From: JAGDZR01 sp049115695
GTDB taxonomy: Bacteria > Bacteroidota > Bacteroidia > Cytophagales > Cyclobacteriaceae
Direction of reading: 5' to 3'
DNA length: 64,000 nt
NCBI GenBank assembly: GCA_049115695.1
Contig: JAGDZR010000005.1
Location: 62,001 to 126,000 of the forward strand
The notes under the pieces were generated by a model that did not search any database, had not been told where the DNA came from, and saw only the letters and a program-made list of their open reading frames with translations. This document shows positions 43,070 to 50,842 of this stretch, piece by piece (position 1 is the first letter of the stretch; the number at the start of each line of letters is the position of its first letter). The position numbers and the translations under genes are program-made.

Positions 43070-43540
43070 TTAATGAGTATACGAGTTGTTGACATTATGG
43101 GAGCAATCGATTTGATCTACGATTCGAAAATAGTCTTGAGGCTTTAGTGCTGGATTTACAATGAGATTATGTTCTGCTGGGTAGTTAATGGTCGGGAGTC
43201 GAGCAGATGGAACACGCAAAGCAAGCTTTTTTTGATCTCTGATGAATTGTGTGCCAATATTTTGAGTGAGTCTTCGATGGCGCATCGAATTCCAGCCAGG
43301 AGTCAATTGTGAAATGTTAAGTTCGTCAAAATCATCTGATGCGGTTTCATAAATGACCAGTTCCCAGTCACATGATGAACCAGTATTTCCTTTAATACTG
43401 ATATGTTCCAGCATATTGAGTGAGGTGAACTTACACATGTAAATCATCCCAACGCCTATATGATTCCATCGTGCTGCACTCAGTCCATACCCGAATGGGA
43501 CGTGTTCTAACTTTTTTTCATATAACCGAAAATATGGCAT
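43070..43540 (-). CDS. RES-domain toxin of a RES/Xre toxin-antitoxin pair
   Basis: Protein of 156 residues from the ATG at 43540 (MPYFRLYEKK), four bases after the antitoxin stop; an upstream start at 43582 would overlap the antitoxin by 38 bases. The RES pattern is visible: FRLYEKKLE, then LSAARWNHIGVGMIY (usually GGRWNxxG) and LNMLEHISI with the conserved Glu. RES toxins degrade NAD+ and halt growth. The family second glycine pair is replaced by SAAR, so activity is likely but not certain. Confidence 0.85.
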   Translation of the reverse strand: MPYFRLYEKKLEHVPFGYGLSAARWNHIGVGMIYMCKFTSLNMLEHISIKGNTGSSCDWELVIYETASDDFDELNISQLTPGWNSMRHRRLTQNIGTQFIRDQKKLALRVPSARLPTINYPAEHNLIVNPALKPQDYFRIVDQIDCSHNVNNSYTH

Positions 43541-43544
43541 CAGA

Positions 43545-44009
43545 TCAAAATGGTGCTCCCCAGGATAGTGAACTAAGTGCATCTCGAACTAGCTCCAAAT
43601 CGAAAGGATCCTGGAGCAATAGAAACGGTTGTTCATTGTCCAAGGCAGCATTCGAAGAGTGCAACCATTGCCTGAATGTCTCAGTGGAACCAAAAACCCT
43701 TTCTCCATCTCGGGCGATTTGAAGTATATCGACGATGTACTTTGTCTGTAATCTGGAAAATCGATATTCGCCCTTACTTTCCCATCGATTATATGTGGAG
43801 ATATGGAGCTCTAACATCTTAGCAATCATCACCTTCGTAAAACCTAGTTTTCTAAGATAATCCAGGGTCGAGGGATCTATTTTTGATTTCGGGAAATCAA
43901 ATGAGCCGGCGGGTGCAATACCAGCAATCGTGGGAGTCATAACTGCATATGGAACTGCCGGTTCCTTGACTGTCAACTTACTGTCTTCTTTTTCCTTCCT
44001 TTTGCGCAT
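43545..44009 (-). CDS. Xre/MbcA/ParS-family antitoxin
   Basis: Protein of 154 residues from the ATG at 44009; a TTG further upstream is less likely. The central Xre-like HTH (about 55-100: LDYLRKLGFTKVMIAKMLELHISTYNRW) is followed by the MbcA/DUF2384 C-terminal domain (DGERVFGSTETFRQWLHSSNAALDNEQPFLLL), which in known pairs blocks the toxin active site. It precedes and is coupled to the RES toxin gene, the standard order. It probably represses its own promoter in the ~110-base upstream gap. Confidence 0.9.
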   Translation of the reverse strand: MRKRKEKEDSKLTVKEPAVPYAVMTPTIAGIAPAGSFDFPKSKIDPSTLDYLRKLGFTKVMIAKMLELHISTYNRWESKGEYRFSRLQTKYIVDILQIARDGERVFGSTETFRQWLHSSNAALDNEQPFLLLQDPFDLELVRDALSSLSWGAPF

Positions 44010-44118
44010 ATGAGATACTGATATAACGCATTTGCACAATGATTGGTTTATGAATAAAATATTTTTTTAATAGCTGTAATGTTTTAGGATTTTGGCCACT
44101 AATGGATTAAAAGTAAAT

Positions 44119-44322
44119 ATGAAAGCACAGACGACAATCAAAAAACTACAGATTAGAACCGCCATTATATGGGTGTCGGTGATCATAGCAGTGACAATTT
44201 TACTGAGAGGATTGGAACAAAATCACTCAGTAGGTCTGATATTGCTAATTGGAGCGGGGTTTCATTTGACGCTTCAGTCAACATTATCAAACAGATTGTT
44301 CGCAAGGGAAGGAAGTGAGTAA
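44119..44322 (+). CDS. Small two-TM membrane protein upstream of ECF sigma factor
   Basis: Protein of 67 residues from the ATG at 44119, with a basic N-terminus and two hydrophobic segments (about 13-30 and 38-53). No family is recognised. Its stop codon lies inside the start of the ECF sigma gene (8-base overlap), and a larger membrane protein follows the sigma gene with a similar overlap. It is therefore probably part of the same sigma-regulatory unit. Confidence 0.6.
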   Translation: MKAQTTIKKLQIRTAIIWVSVIIAVTILLRGLEQNHSVGLILLIGAGFHLTLQSTLSNRLFAREGSE

Positions 44323-44806
44323 CGATTTTTATACACATTCGATTTTGCCCTATGCAGGGATCATCATCAAGATATGTCGTGCATACACCAATACTGAAGA
44401 AGATTTTGAGGATTACTACCAAGAAGTGTGTTTACAGTTATGGAAAAGTAGAAACAATTTCAATGAAGCATCTAAGTGGAGTACCTGGATCTATCGGTTA
44501 TCTCTTAATGTATGTCTGACATTGCTTAAAAAGAAAAAAAACAGCAAGCAGGAATTTGTTTCAGATCGCCTTCCTGATAATCTAACTGTTGATACACATG
44601 CATTTGCCGATGAGTCGCTCAATGTGCTCTATGATGCCATCAGGCAGCTGTCTGAGGTGGATCGAGCAGTGATCTTACTGTATCTCGAAGAGAAGTCTTA
44701 TCAGGAGATCTCGGAGATCATCGGAAGCAACCCTAATAACATTGGTGTAAGAATTAACCGAATTAAAGAACGGCTTAAGAAATTATTAGATGGAAAAATC
44801 AATTGA
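44315..44806 (+). CDS. ECF-family RNA polymerase sigma factor
   Basis: Sigma factor of 163 residues, GTG start at 44315. Region 2 (about 8-75: EDFEDYYQEVCLQLWKSR, STWIYRLSLNVC) and region 4 (about 105-155: LSEVDRAVILLYLEEKSYQEISEIIGSNPNNIGVRINRIKERLKK) are clear, and there is no region 3 or C-terminal extension. It overlaps its neighbours on both sides (8 and 17 bases), showing tight coupling. The downstream multi-TM gene is the likely membrane partner or anti-sigma factor. Confidence 0.92.
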   Translation: MSNDFYTHSILPYAGIIIKICRAYTNTEEDFEDYYQEVCLQLWKSRNNFNEASKWSTWIYRLSLNVCLTLLKKKKNSKQEFVSDRLPDNLTVDTHAFADESLNVLYDAIRQLSEVDRAVILLYLEEKSYQEISEIIGSNPNNIGVRINRIKERLKKLLDGKIN

Positions 44807-45434
44807 AAATATTTGGCAGGAGGGTTTTTTAAGACAAGAAACGCTCGTTGCACCCAAAATAAATGACTTGTACAATCAAAAGTCTCAGCATGCTATTGAT
44901 AGGTTTAAAAGACTTGGTAAGAAAAATTTGCAGTGGATTGTGATTGGAGGCTTTATCTATCAGGTGCTGACCTTTTTTCTGGACATTCCACTTATAGGGG
45001 CTGTCGTATTCGTGACGCTTTTGTTGTTAGTAGTTATAGGACGCAAAGAAGCCCAAAACCTGGCTGAACTTGATACTGGTTCCAATAGTTATGAGTATTT
45101 AAAATCCTTTCAAGGTTGGCAGGAGGAGGCATTGAAACGATTTGCAAGAATTTATCAGTTTGTATATCCAATCTTATTTCTTGCTGTCTTTCTAGGTACG
45201 TTCTTCTTGAAAATCGGGCAGCAAGCATCTATTGGTGAAAAGGTTATGAATAATCCTGATACTTTCCTTTGGATGGGGTTACCAGTATATTGGATAGTAG
45301 GGCTTGTGATCTTAGTCGGCTTAGTCGCTTATTTCAGTAACACACTTTATAGGTTTGATATCAACCTGATTTATGGGCGCACGTTTCGGAAAATAGATGA
45401 ATTGATCACTGAGATGGAAGAACTCAGGCAATAG
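44790..45434 (+). CDS. Four-TM membrane protein, putative anti-sigma partner
   Basis: Protein of 214 residues. The N-terminal ~45 residues are cytoplasmic and polar (MEKSIENIWQEGFLRQETL). Transmembrane segments lie near 48-65, 68-85, 123-142 and 166-186, and the C-terminal tail is acidic and cytoplasmic. No zinc-finger anti-sigma motif is present. Because the gene overlaps the ECF sigma gene, an anti-sigma role is inferred from position and topology only. No family is recognised. Confidence 0.65.
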   Translation: MEKSIENIWQEGFLRQETLVAPKINDLYNQKSQHAIDRFKRLGKKNLQWIVIGGFIYQVLTFFLDIPLIGAVVFVTLLLLVVIGRKEAQNLAELDTGSNSYEYLKSFQGWQEEALKRFARIYQFVYPILFLAVFLGTFFLKIGQQASIGEKVMNNPDTFLWMGLPVYWIVGLVILVGLVAYFSNTLYRFDINLIYGRTFRKIDELITEMEELRQ

Positions 45435-45504
45435 TACTGACATCTGTCATTGTATAAAGTTGCTGAGATTTCCAACTTAACTTTTTTAAAGGAAAAGTTA
45501 CGTG

Positions 45505-46089
45505 ATGCTGGTAATGGTAGAAATCAAGGGATATAACGGAGCTCATGAAAATCCTGATGGAACATGGGTCTGTGGTAGCGCATATGAAGGGGCCCACGAA
45601 AATCCAAACGGAAGATGGGTTTGTGGTGGACTAAACACTCATGTTTATGTCAATCCGGATGGGACCATTGTTTGTGGAGGAGCTCATGATGGAGCCTATC
45701 AGAATCCGGATGGTAGTTGGGTTTGTGGAGGAGGATACAATGGGGCCAAACAGAATTTGGATGATACCTGGGTATGTGGTGGATTGTATGATGGAGCCCA
45801 TCAGAACCCGGATGAAACATGGGTTTGTGGTGGTGCTTATCGCGGGGCACATTGCAATCCCGATGGTACTTGGGTGTTAGGTGGCCAAAATAATGAAGCT
45901 TATCAGAATCCAAATGGAAAATGGGTATGTGGCGGGAATTATGCAAAAGCAATTGAAAACCCTGATGGTACATGGGTTTGTGGTGGAGCATATTCCGGCG
46001 CATGTCGTAATCCTGATTTTACGTGGACAGTTGGTGGCGCACATGTGAGAGCGCATCGAAATCCGGATGGTTTCTGGGTGGTGGCTTAA
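45505..46089 (+). CDS. Protein built of eleven 17-residue Cys/Trp/Gly repeats
   Basis: Protein of 194 residues; ATG 45505 is chosen, with a GGAAAAG stretch 8 bases upstream; GTG 45502 and ATG 45514 are alternatives. After a 10-residue lead it is entirely tandem repeat, consensus GAHxNPDGTWVCGGAYx. Ten full copies and one of 13 residues follow with no gaps. NP and W are nearly invariant (NL in copy 5; I for W in copy 3). Cys occurs at position 12 in copies 1-6, 8 and 9. There is no signal peptide, TM segment or other domain. It could be a beta-solenoid or a chain of beta-hairpins with a cysteine ladder. I do not recognise the family. Confidence 0.85.
   Translation: MLVMVEIKGYNGAHENPDGTWVCGSAYEGAHENPNGRWVCGGLNTHVYVNPDGTIVCGGAHDGAYQNPDGSWVCGGGYNGAKQNLDDTWVCGGLYDGAHQNPDETWVCGGAYRGAHCNPDGTWVLGGQNNEAYQNPNGKWVCGGNYAKAIENPDGTWVCGGAYSGACRNPDFTWTVGGAHVRAHRNPDGFWVVA
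45538..46086 (+). repeat. 51-bp in-frame tandem coding repeat, 10.8 copies
   Basis: Unit boundaries begin at 45538 and recur every 51 bases to 46047, then a partial copy to 46086. Recurrent DNA words are AATCCNGATGG and TGGGTNTGTGGTGG. Synonymous differences between copies show that the array is not a fresh duplication and is held by protein selection. Confidence 0.9.
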
Positions 46090-46092
46090 AGT

Positions 46093-47043
46093 TTAATCCC
46101 AGAGTGTTTCAATCGTATAGGGTGACCCATCCATCGCCCAAAATGAGCCATCGATATAGCGATAATTTTTGTCTAATCCATCAATCAATTCAATTTCCTG
46201 ATTGGTAAGGGTGATGTCGCAGCTTGCTATATTATCAGCTAACCTGTGGCTGTTGACTGATTTAGGGACTACCGCCAATGCTTTCGCTACTGTCCATGAT
46301 AATATGACTTGAGCAGGACTAATTTGATGATCCCTTGCAATATTCGAGATGGTTGGATTTTCTAACAATATTGGCGCATCGTCTTTGACTACTCTTGCAG
46401 GTCTGTCTGGTGAACCGAGAGGAGAATAACAGGTGAAGTGGATGCCATTTCCTTTACAGTATTCTATCAAAGTTTGTTGCTGAAAATACGGGTGCCGCTC
46501 ACATTGATTCATTTCCGGCTTGACACCTGACAGATCCGTAAGTGATTTGATTTTGCTGATACTAAAATTACTCACGCCAATGTGCTTTGTTAGACCGGAT
46601 TCCTGAAGTTTGATCATCTCGATCCAAGTATCAATGAGCGGAAATTGTTCTAGTGGGACAAAGTCAGAACCTGCTGTTGGGTAGGTGATTCTGGATTTTA
46701 GTGCTACTGGCCAGTGCATGAGATAGAGGTCGAGGTAGTCTAGTTTCAATAGTTGGAGCGTAGCTTCAATGCCAGGTCTTACATCTTCCTTTGCGTGATA
46801 TGAATTCCAAAGTTTGGAAGTAATCCACAGGTCACTTCTTTTTACTTTTCCTTCTCTTATTGAATCATTAACGGCCTCCCCAACTTCGTTTTCATTGCCA
46901 TAAATAAAAGCACAGTCTATGTGTCGATAACCCAAGTCAATAGCGGTCTTTACTGCCTGGTATACTTCTCCCGGATCTGATTTCCAGGTGCCTAGCCCGA
47001 GTATGGGCATTTTATCTCCGTTTTTGAACTCCAGATATTTCAT
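46093..47043 (-). CDS. Aldo/keto reductase
   Basis: NADPH-dependent reductase of 316 residues of the AKR superfamily. The catalytic tetrad is complete: D43, Y48, K77 and H110 (LMHWP). IGVSNFS and the late AVVPKSVNSHRL (cofactor-binding KS) are present. Length and motifs fit AKR family 1-like aldehyde reductases. It is convergent with the repeat-protein gene with only three bases between the stops. The physiological substrate is unknown. Confidence 0.94.
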   Translation of the reverse strand: MKYLEFKNGDKMPILGLGTWKSDPGEVYQAVKTAIDLGYRHIDCAFIYGNENEVGEAVNDSIREGKVKRSDLWITSKLWNSYHAKEDVRPGIEATLQLLKLDYLDLYLMHWPVALKSRITYPTAGSDFVPLEQFPLIDTWIEMIKLQESGLTKHIGVSNFSISKIKSLTDLSGVKPEMNQCERHPYFQQQTLIEYCKGNGIHFTCYSPLGSPDRPARVVKDDAPILLENPTISNIARDHQISPAQVILSWTVAKALAVVPKSVNSHRLADNIASCDITLTNQEIELIDGLDKNYRYIDGSFWAMDGSPYTIETLWD

Positions 47044-47133
47044 ATTCTAAATTTACCATATCCATCACTTTGAAGATAGCGTTCTGGTGAATCTTTACTG
47101 CGAACTAAATGTGAAATAGGTACGTGTAGATAA

Positions 47134-47526
47134 TCAAATCTTAAAGAATTTGTGAGCAACATATTTCCATGGAATAGCCAGAGGAGTAAGGACTATTCCC
47201 ATTAAACAGGCGAAAAGTGTTTCGGAGGCATAATCATCCAGACCACTACCCAGATGCATTCTCAAGGCAAATGCGATCACCCAAATTGTTTTCCACAACA
47301 ATTCGAAAAGTAGAATCGGGAGCATTTTTAGCGGATACCTTAATCCTAGCAGGCAGAGTAGTGAAAATGCACCTAAAATAGCGTTGATCACTGAGTGTGA
47401 ATCAGCGAGAGAGGATTCAGGATCAATGATCTCAGGCCATATCGTAAAACCGAGACCCACTGTGATGAGCAAATACATGGCTCTGAGTAAGTAAAGTTGA
47501 TAGGTTTTGATGCTTTCGTTTTTCAT
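47134..47526 (-). CDS. Small membrane protein, four predicted TM segments
   Basis: Protein of 130 residues with hydrophobic segments near 12-30, 46-61, 68-88 and 104-120. No family is recognised. It is likely an inner-membrane protein. It is on the same strand as, but 90 bases upstream of, the aldo/keto reductase and is divergent from the serine dehydratase gene. Confidence 0.7.
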   Translation of the reverse strand: MKNESIKTYQLYLLRAMYLLITVGLGFTIWPEIIDPESSLADSHSVINAILGAFSLLCLLGLRYPLKMLPILLFELLWKTIWVIAFALRMHLGSGLDDYASETLFACLMGIVLTPLAIPWKYVAHKFFKI

Positions 47527-47608
47527 GGTTTAGGGTCGACGATGGATTGGGAGTTTTGTTACAGCTTACAATTTAATTTTTCCATTCAGAATTGTTTAAA
47601 TTCAGCTC

Positions 47609-49159
47609 ATGGCGATTTCAAGTATTTTCAATGATGTAATAGGACCCGTGATGAGGGGGCCTTCCAGTTCGCACAGTGCTGCCGCCTGCCGAATAGGTTT
47701 GTTGCTTCATGATCTCATGCATGGGAATGTGAAAAGTCTGGTTGTTGATTATGATCCCAATGGCTCGTTGGTCACTACGCATGAAAGTCAGGGTACAGAT
47801 ATGGGATTATATGGAGGGGTGTTAGGTTGGCAGGCTGATGATCCCCGCATGCAGGACTATCGGAGATACATTCAGGAAGCAGGAATTAGTATTACAGTAA
47901 ACTATTTAAGCTATGGCGCACAACACCCCAATAATTATCGGCTGAGTGTCAGTAATGATAGCATCACCCATACAGTTTCAGCCATCAGTACCGGAGGAGG
48001 CATGATTGAAGTACAGGAAATCGATGGAGTGACAGTATCGATGAATGGTGATTATCATGAGCTGCTCGTTTATGGGTATGACCTGGGCATCATAGATGGT
48101 CTTCTGCCAGCCTTTGAGTTTGACTTTAAAATGATCCATACTGGATTTATTCAAATAAAAAGTGCTCGTCCTTTTCCAAACACGTTGATTGAGTCCATTA
48201 CAAAAATTCCTGGTGTTAAAGATGTCTGCAATCTTAGGGCAGTGCTGCCTGTTTTGTCACGAAAAGATCTTGAAGTACCATTTCTCACATGTGAGCAAAT
48301 GATGAACCATGGCCAACAGGAAGGTTTGAGCCTTTCAGAACTGGCCCTGGCATTCGAAAGCCAGCGCGGTAATATTGACTCAGAGTCAGTGATACAAATG
48401 ATGGGGAACATCTATGAAGTGATGAAATCTGCCATAGAGACTGGTCTTGAAGGCACACATTTTGAGGATAGGATTTTACCCGTACAGTCATTAGGATTCC
48501 GAGATAAAATGAGAGACAAGAGGCTTCTGGATGGGGGTATGCTCAATACCATGGTGCTGTACACCACAGCGATGATGGAGGTCAAGAGCTCAATGGGGGT
48601 ATTTGTGGCTGCTCCCACAGCCGGTTCTTGCGGAACTGTGCCGGGAAGCTTATTTGGAGCAGCTCAGGTAATGGGATTTGATAAGGAGCGAGTAATTAGA
48701 GGTTTGCTTGCAGCTGGTATGATTGGAGTATTTATTTCAGAACATGCCACATTTTCAGCTGAGGTTGCAGGCTGTCAGGCGGAAACAGGAGCAGCAGGTG
48801 CTATGGCAGCAGCGGGACTGGTGACCATGATGGATGGCACCCTCGAGCAATCGGTGGGAGCAGCATCTTTGGCACTGCAGAATTCCCTGGGGATTGTATG
48901 CGATCCAATAGGCAATAGGGTAGAGGCACCTTGTTTGGGTAAAAATGTGATGGCTGCTTCCAATGCACTGAGCTGTGCCAATATGGCCATTGCCAACTAT
49001 GAACATTTGATTCCATTTGACGAAGTAGTGCAAAGCATGAATGAAGTTGGTGAAATGATGGCGCATGAACTAACTTGTACCGGACTTGGTGGTTTGGCAG
49101 CTACTCCAACTGGAAAGGCCATTGAAGCCCGACTAAAAGAAAAAGCCAAATATTGTTAA
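47609..49159 (+). CDS. sdaA: L-serine dehydratase, Fe-S dependent, one-chain
   Basis: Enzyme of 516 residues converting L-serine to pyruvate and ammonia. The beta domain is at the N-terminus (GPVMRGPSSSHSAAACRIG) and the alpha domain at the C-terminus (APTAGSCGTVPG onward). The [4Fe-4S] ligands C389, C431 and C442 have the same 42- and 11-residue spacings as the E. coli enzyme. The chain ends in cysteine (C516), as in type 2 enzymes in which the C-terminal Cys occupies the cluster's fourth site. An ACT-like region lies between the domains (about 165-235). Confidence 0.92.
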   Translation: MAISSIFNDVIGPVMRGPSSSHSAAACRIGLLLHDLMHGNVKSLVVDYDPNGSLVTTHESQGTDMGLYGGVLGWQADDPRMQDYRRYIQEAGISITVNYLSYGAQHPNNYRLSVSNDSITHTVSAISTGGGMIEVQEIDGVTVSMNGDYHELLVYGYDLGIIDGLLPAFEFDFKMIHTGFIQIKSARPFPNTLIESITKIPGVKDVCNLRAVLPVLSRKDLEVPFLTCEQMMNHGQQEGLSLSELALAFESQRGNIDSESVIQMMGNIYEVMKSAIETGLEGTHFEDRILPVQSLGFRDKMRDKRLLDGGMLNTMVLYTTAMMEVKSSMGVFVAAPTAGSCGTVPGSLFGAAQVMGFDKERVIRGLLAAGMIGVFISEHATFSAEVAGCQAETGAAGAMAAAGLVTMMDGTLEQSVGAASLALQNSLGIVCDPIGNRVEAPCLGKNVMAASNALSCANMAIANYEHLIPFDEVVQSMNEVGEMMAHELTCTGLGGLAATPTGKAIEARLKEKAKYC

Positions 49160-49190
49160 TCAAGAGTCCTACTCAAAAATATTGATCAAA

Positions 49191-49967
49191 ATGAAAATCC
49201 GTTCGTTCTTAGTTACCACAATAGCATTTTTGATTATTCAGACTGGATTTGCTCAGGGAAATCAGGAATATTATCAATTGAGGACTTTCACTTTTGAGAG
49301 TGCAGAGCAGCAGAATGTCACGGAGCAATATTTACAAGATGCTTATTTGCCAGCGCTAAAGAGACAAGGGTATGGTCCTGTTGGAGTATTCAAAACAAGG
49401 TTAAGCGAATCTGATACTACAAGGAAGATCTGGGTGCTAATTCCATTGAAAGAGCTGAGTCAGGTACTGAGCATTGAGGAGCAATTAGAAAAAGATGAAG
49501 TGTATTTGAAGGCCGGGACTGGTTATATAGATGCGAGTTATGATGCGCCTACATTTACCCGTATTGAGTCCACACTCTTGAAAGCATTCATAGACATGCC
49601 AAAGATGTCAACTCCTGAGTTATCAGGACCAAGAGAAGACAGGGTTTATGAGTTAAGAAGCTACGAGTCCTCTTCTGAGAAGATCTACAAAAATAAAGTC
49701 GATATGTTCAATGCTGGAGGAGAAGTTAAGTTATTCGATCAGCTTCAGTTCAACGCAGTGTTTTATGGAGAGGTTATTTCTGGTTCTCAGATGCCTAACT
49801 TGATGTACATGACCACATTTGATAATCAGCAAAGCAGGGATGAGCACTGGCAGGCTTTTCGTACCTCACCCATTTGGGAGGAATTGAAGTCACGTCCTGA
49901 ATATCAAAATAATGTTTCCAGCGCAGACATTTGGTTCCTTACGCCCACTGCTTATTCAGATTATTAA
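49191..49967 (+). CDS. Secreted NIPSNAP-domain protein
   Basis: Protein of 258 residues from the ATG at 49191, with a signal peptide (about 1-24, ending TGFAQG). Two NIPSNAP-like ferredoxin-fold halves are visible, YYQLRTFTFES (N-terminal) and VYELRSYESSSEKIYKNKVDMF (C-terminal), the latter followed by FYGEVISG and MTTFDNQQSRDEHWQAF, the usual closing strand-helix. The molecular role of bacterial NIPSNAP proteins is unknown. It follows the serine dehydratase by 31 bases. Confidence 0.88.
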   Translation: MKIRSFLVTTIAFLIIQTGFAQGNQEYYQLRTFTFESAEQQNVTEQYLQDAYLPALKRQGYGPVGVFKTRLSESDTTRKIWVLIPLKELSQVLSIEEQLEKDEVYLKAGTGYIDASYDAPTFTRIESTLLKAFIDMPKMSTPELSGPREDRVYELRSYESSSEKIYKNKVDMFNAGGEVKLFDQLQFNAVFYGEVISGSQMPNLMYMTTFDNQQSRDEHWQAFRTSPIWEELKSRPEYQNNVSSADIWFLTPTAYSDY

Positions 49968-50033
49968 TAGAAATTCAGCGTGTTGGGAATGAATTATTGA
50001 AACATACTGACTAAGTTCTTTGTTCAGCATTGA

Positions 50034-50696
50034 CTAATCAAGTTCCTCATCAATCAAGGAAAGTAGTTTTTGAATCTGTCTGACACCCAACTTGTATTCA
50101 TTTATGTGATTATTGGTGTCATTGATTGTGTATACACAATAGTTGCGAATGGGCAGAGAATAATAAAAGTCTTCCCTAACTGGTTTTTGGGTGAGCATAT
50201 CAACTTCGCTAAGCAATAAAGGGAAGTAGTTTTCATCTAGTGCCTTCAATAAATTTTTCTGACTTTGGTCAATGAGTCCATATATGCGTAGGAGTCGTTG
50301 AAGTTCTTTTTTGATTTCTACGGATCGGATGATTTTGATATCTCCACTTTGAAGAATGGAGGTGAGTGTAAAGCTCTCTGAAGAGAAAAAATCGTAGTTA
50401 CCAATACGAGGGACCAGCCTGGATAGCGAGTCAGTATACCGATACGACTCATCATTTAGCATAATGCCAAGGGTGATTTTGAGGTCTTGTACTTTGATTT
50501 CATTGAACCGAATGTTATAGGCAAGCTGCGTAGTGTCTTTGATCAATTCAGACCGGATATCTGATAGATATTGTTTTTCCAGCTGCTTTTCTTTCTCTGC
50601 ACCAGCCAGATTGTTCAACCAAAACGCAATCGAGATACCTATGATCACAATGACCAATTCAATCAAGTGATATTTCCAGTCTATTACTTTTGTCAT
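50034..50696 (-). CDS. DUF6090-like membrane protein
   Basis: Protein of 220 residues with one N-terminal TM segment (about 11-30: ELVIVIIGISIAFWLNNL) followed by a long charged helical region. The N-terminal pattern (EL-hydrophobic-GI-hydrophobic-NN) is that of DUF6090-type proteins, common in Bacteroidota and of unknown function. It is monocistronic and divergent from the M1 peptidase. Confidence 0.6.
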   Translation of the reverse strand: MTKVIDWKYHLIELVIVIIGISIAFWLNNLAGAEKEKQLEKQYLSDIRSELIKDTTQLAYNIRFNEIKVQDLKITLGIMLNDESYRYTDSLSRLVPRIGNYDFFSSESFTLTSILQSGDIKIIRSVEIKKELQRLLRIYGLIDQSQKNLLKALDENYFPLLLSEVDMLTQKPVREDFYYSLPIRNYCVYTINDTNNHINEYKLGVRQIQKLLSLIDEELD

Positions 50697-50842
50697 AATG
50701 GCTTATCGAAAGTCTATCGATAAGATAAAGTGATTTGGAAAATGTTGCAGTAATACATTCGAAATAAATCTATCACCGCTTGAAAAGATCACATTAGGTA
50801 ATATCTGAATGTTTTTCCAGTTTAGCCTTAAACTGATGGATC

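Noticed and set aside
45538..46086. 51-bp repeats considered as a CRISPR array or minisatellite
   Set aside because: Unit length is a multiple of three, there are no unique spacers, and the reading frame with invariant NP and W residues is conserved through all copies, so it is a coding repeat.
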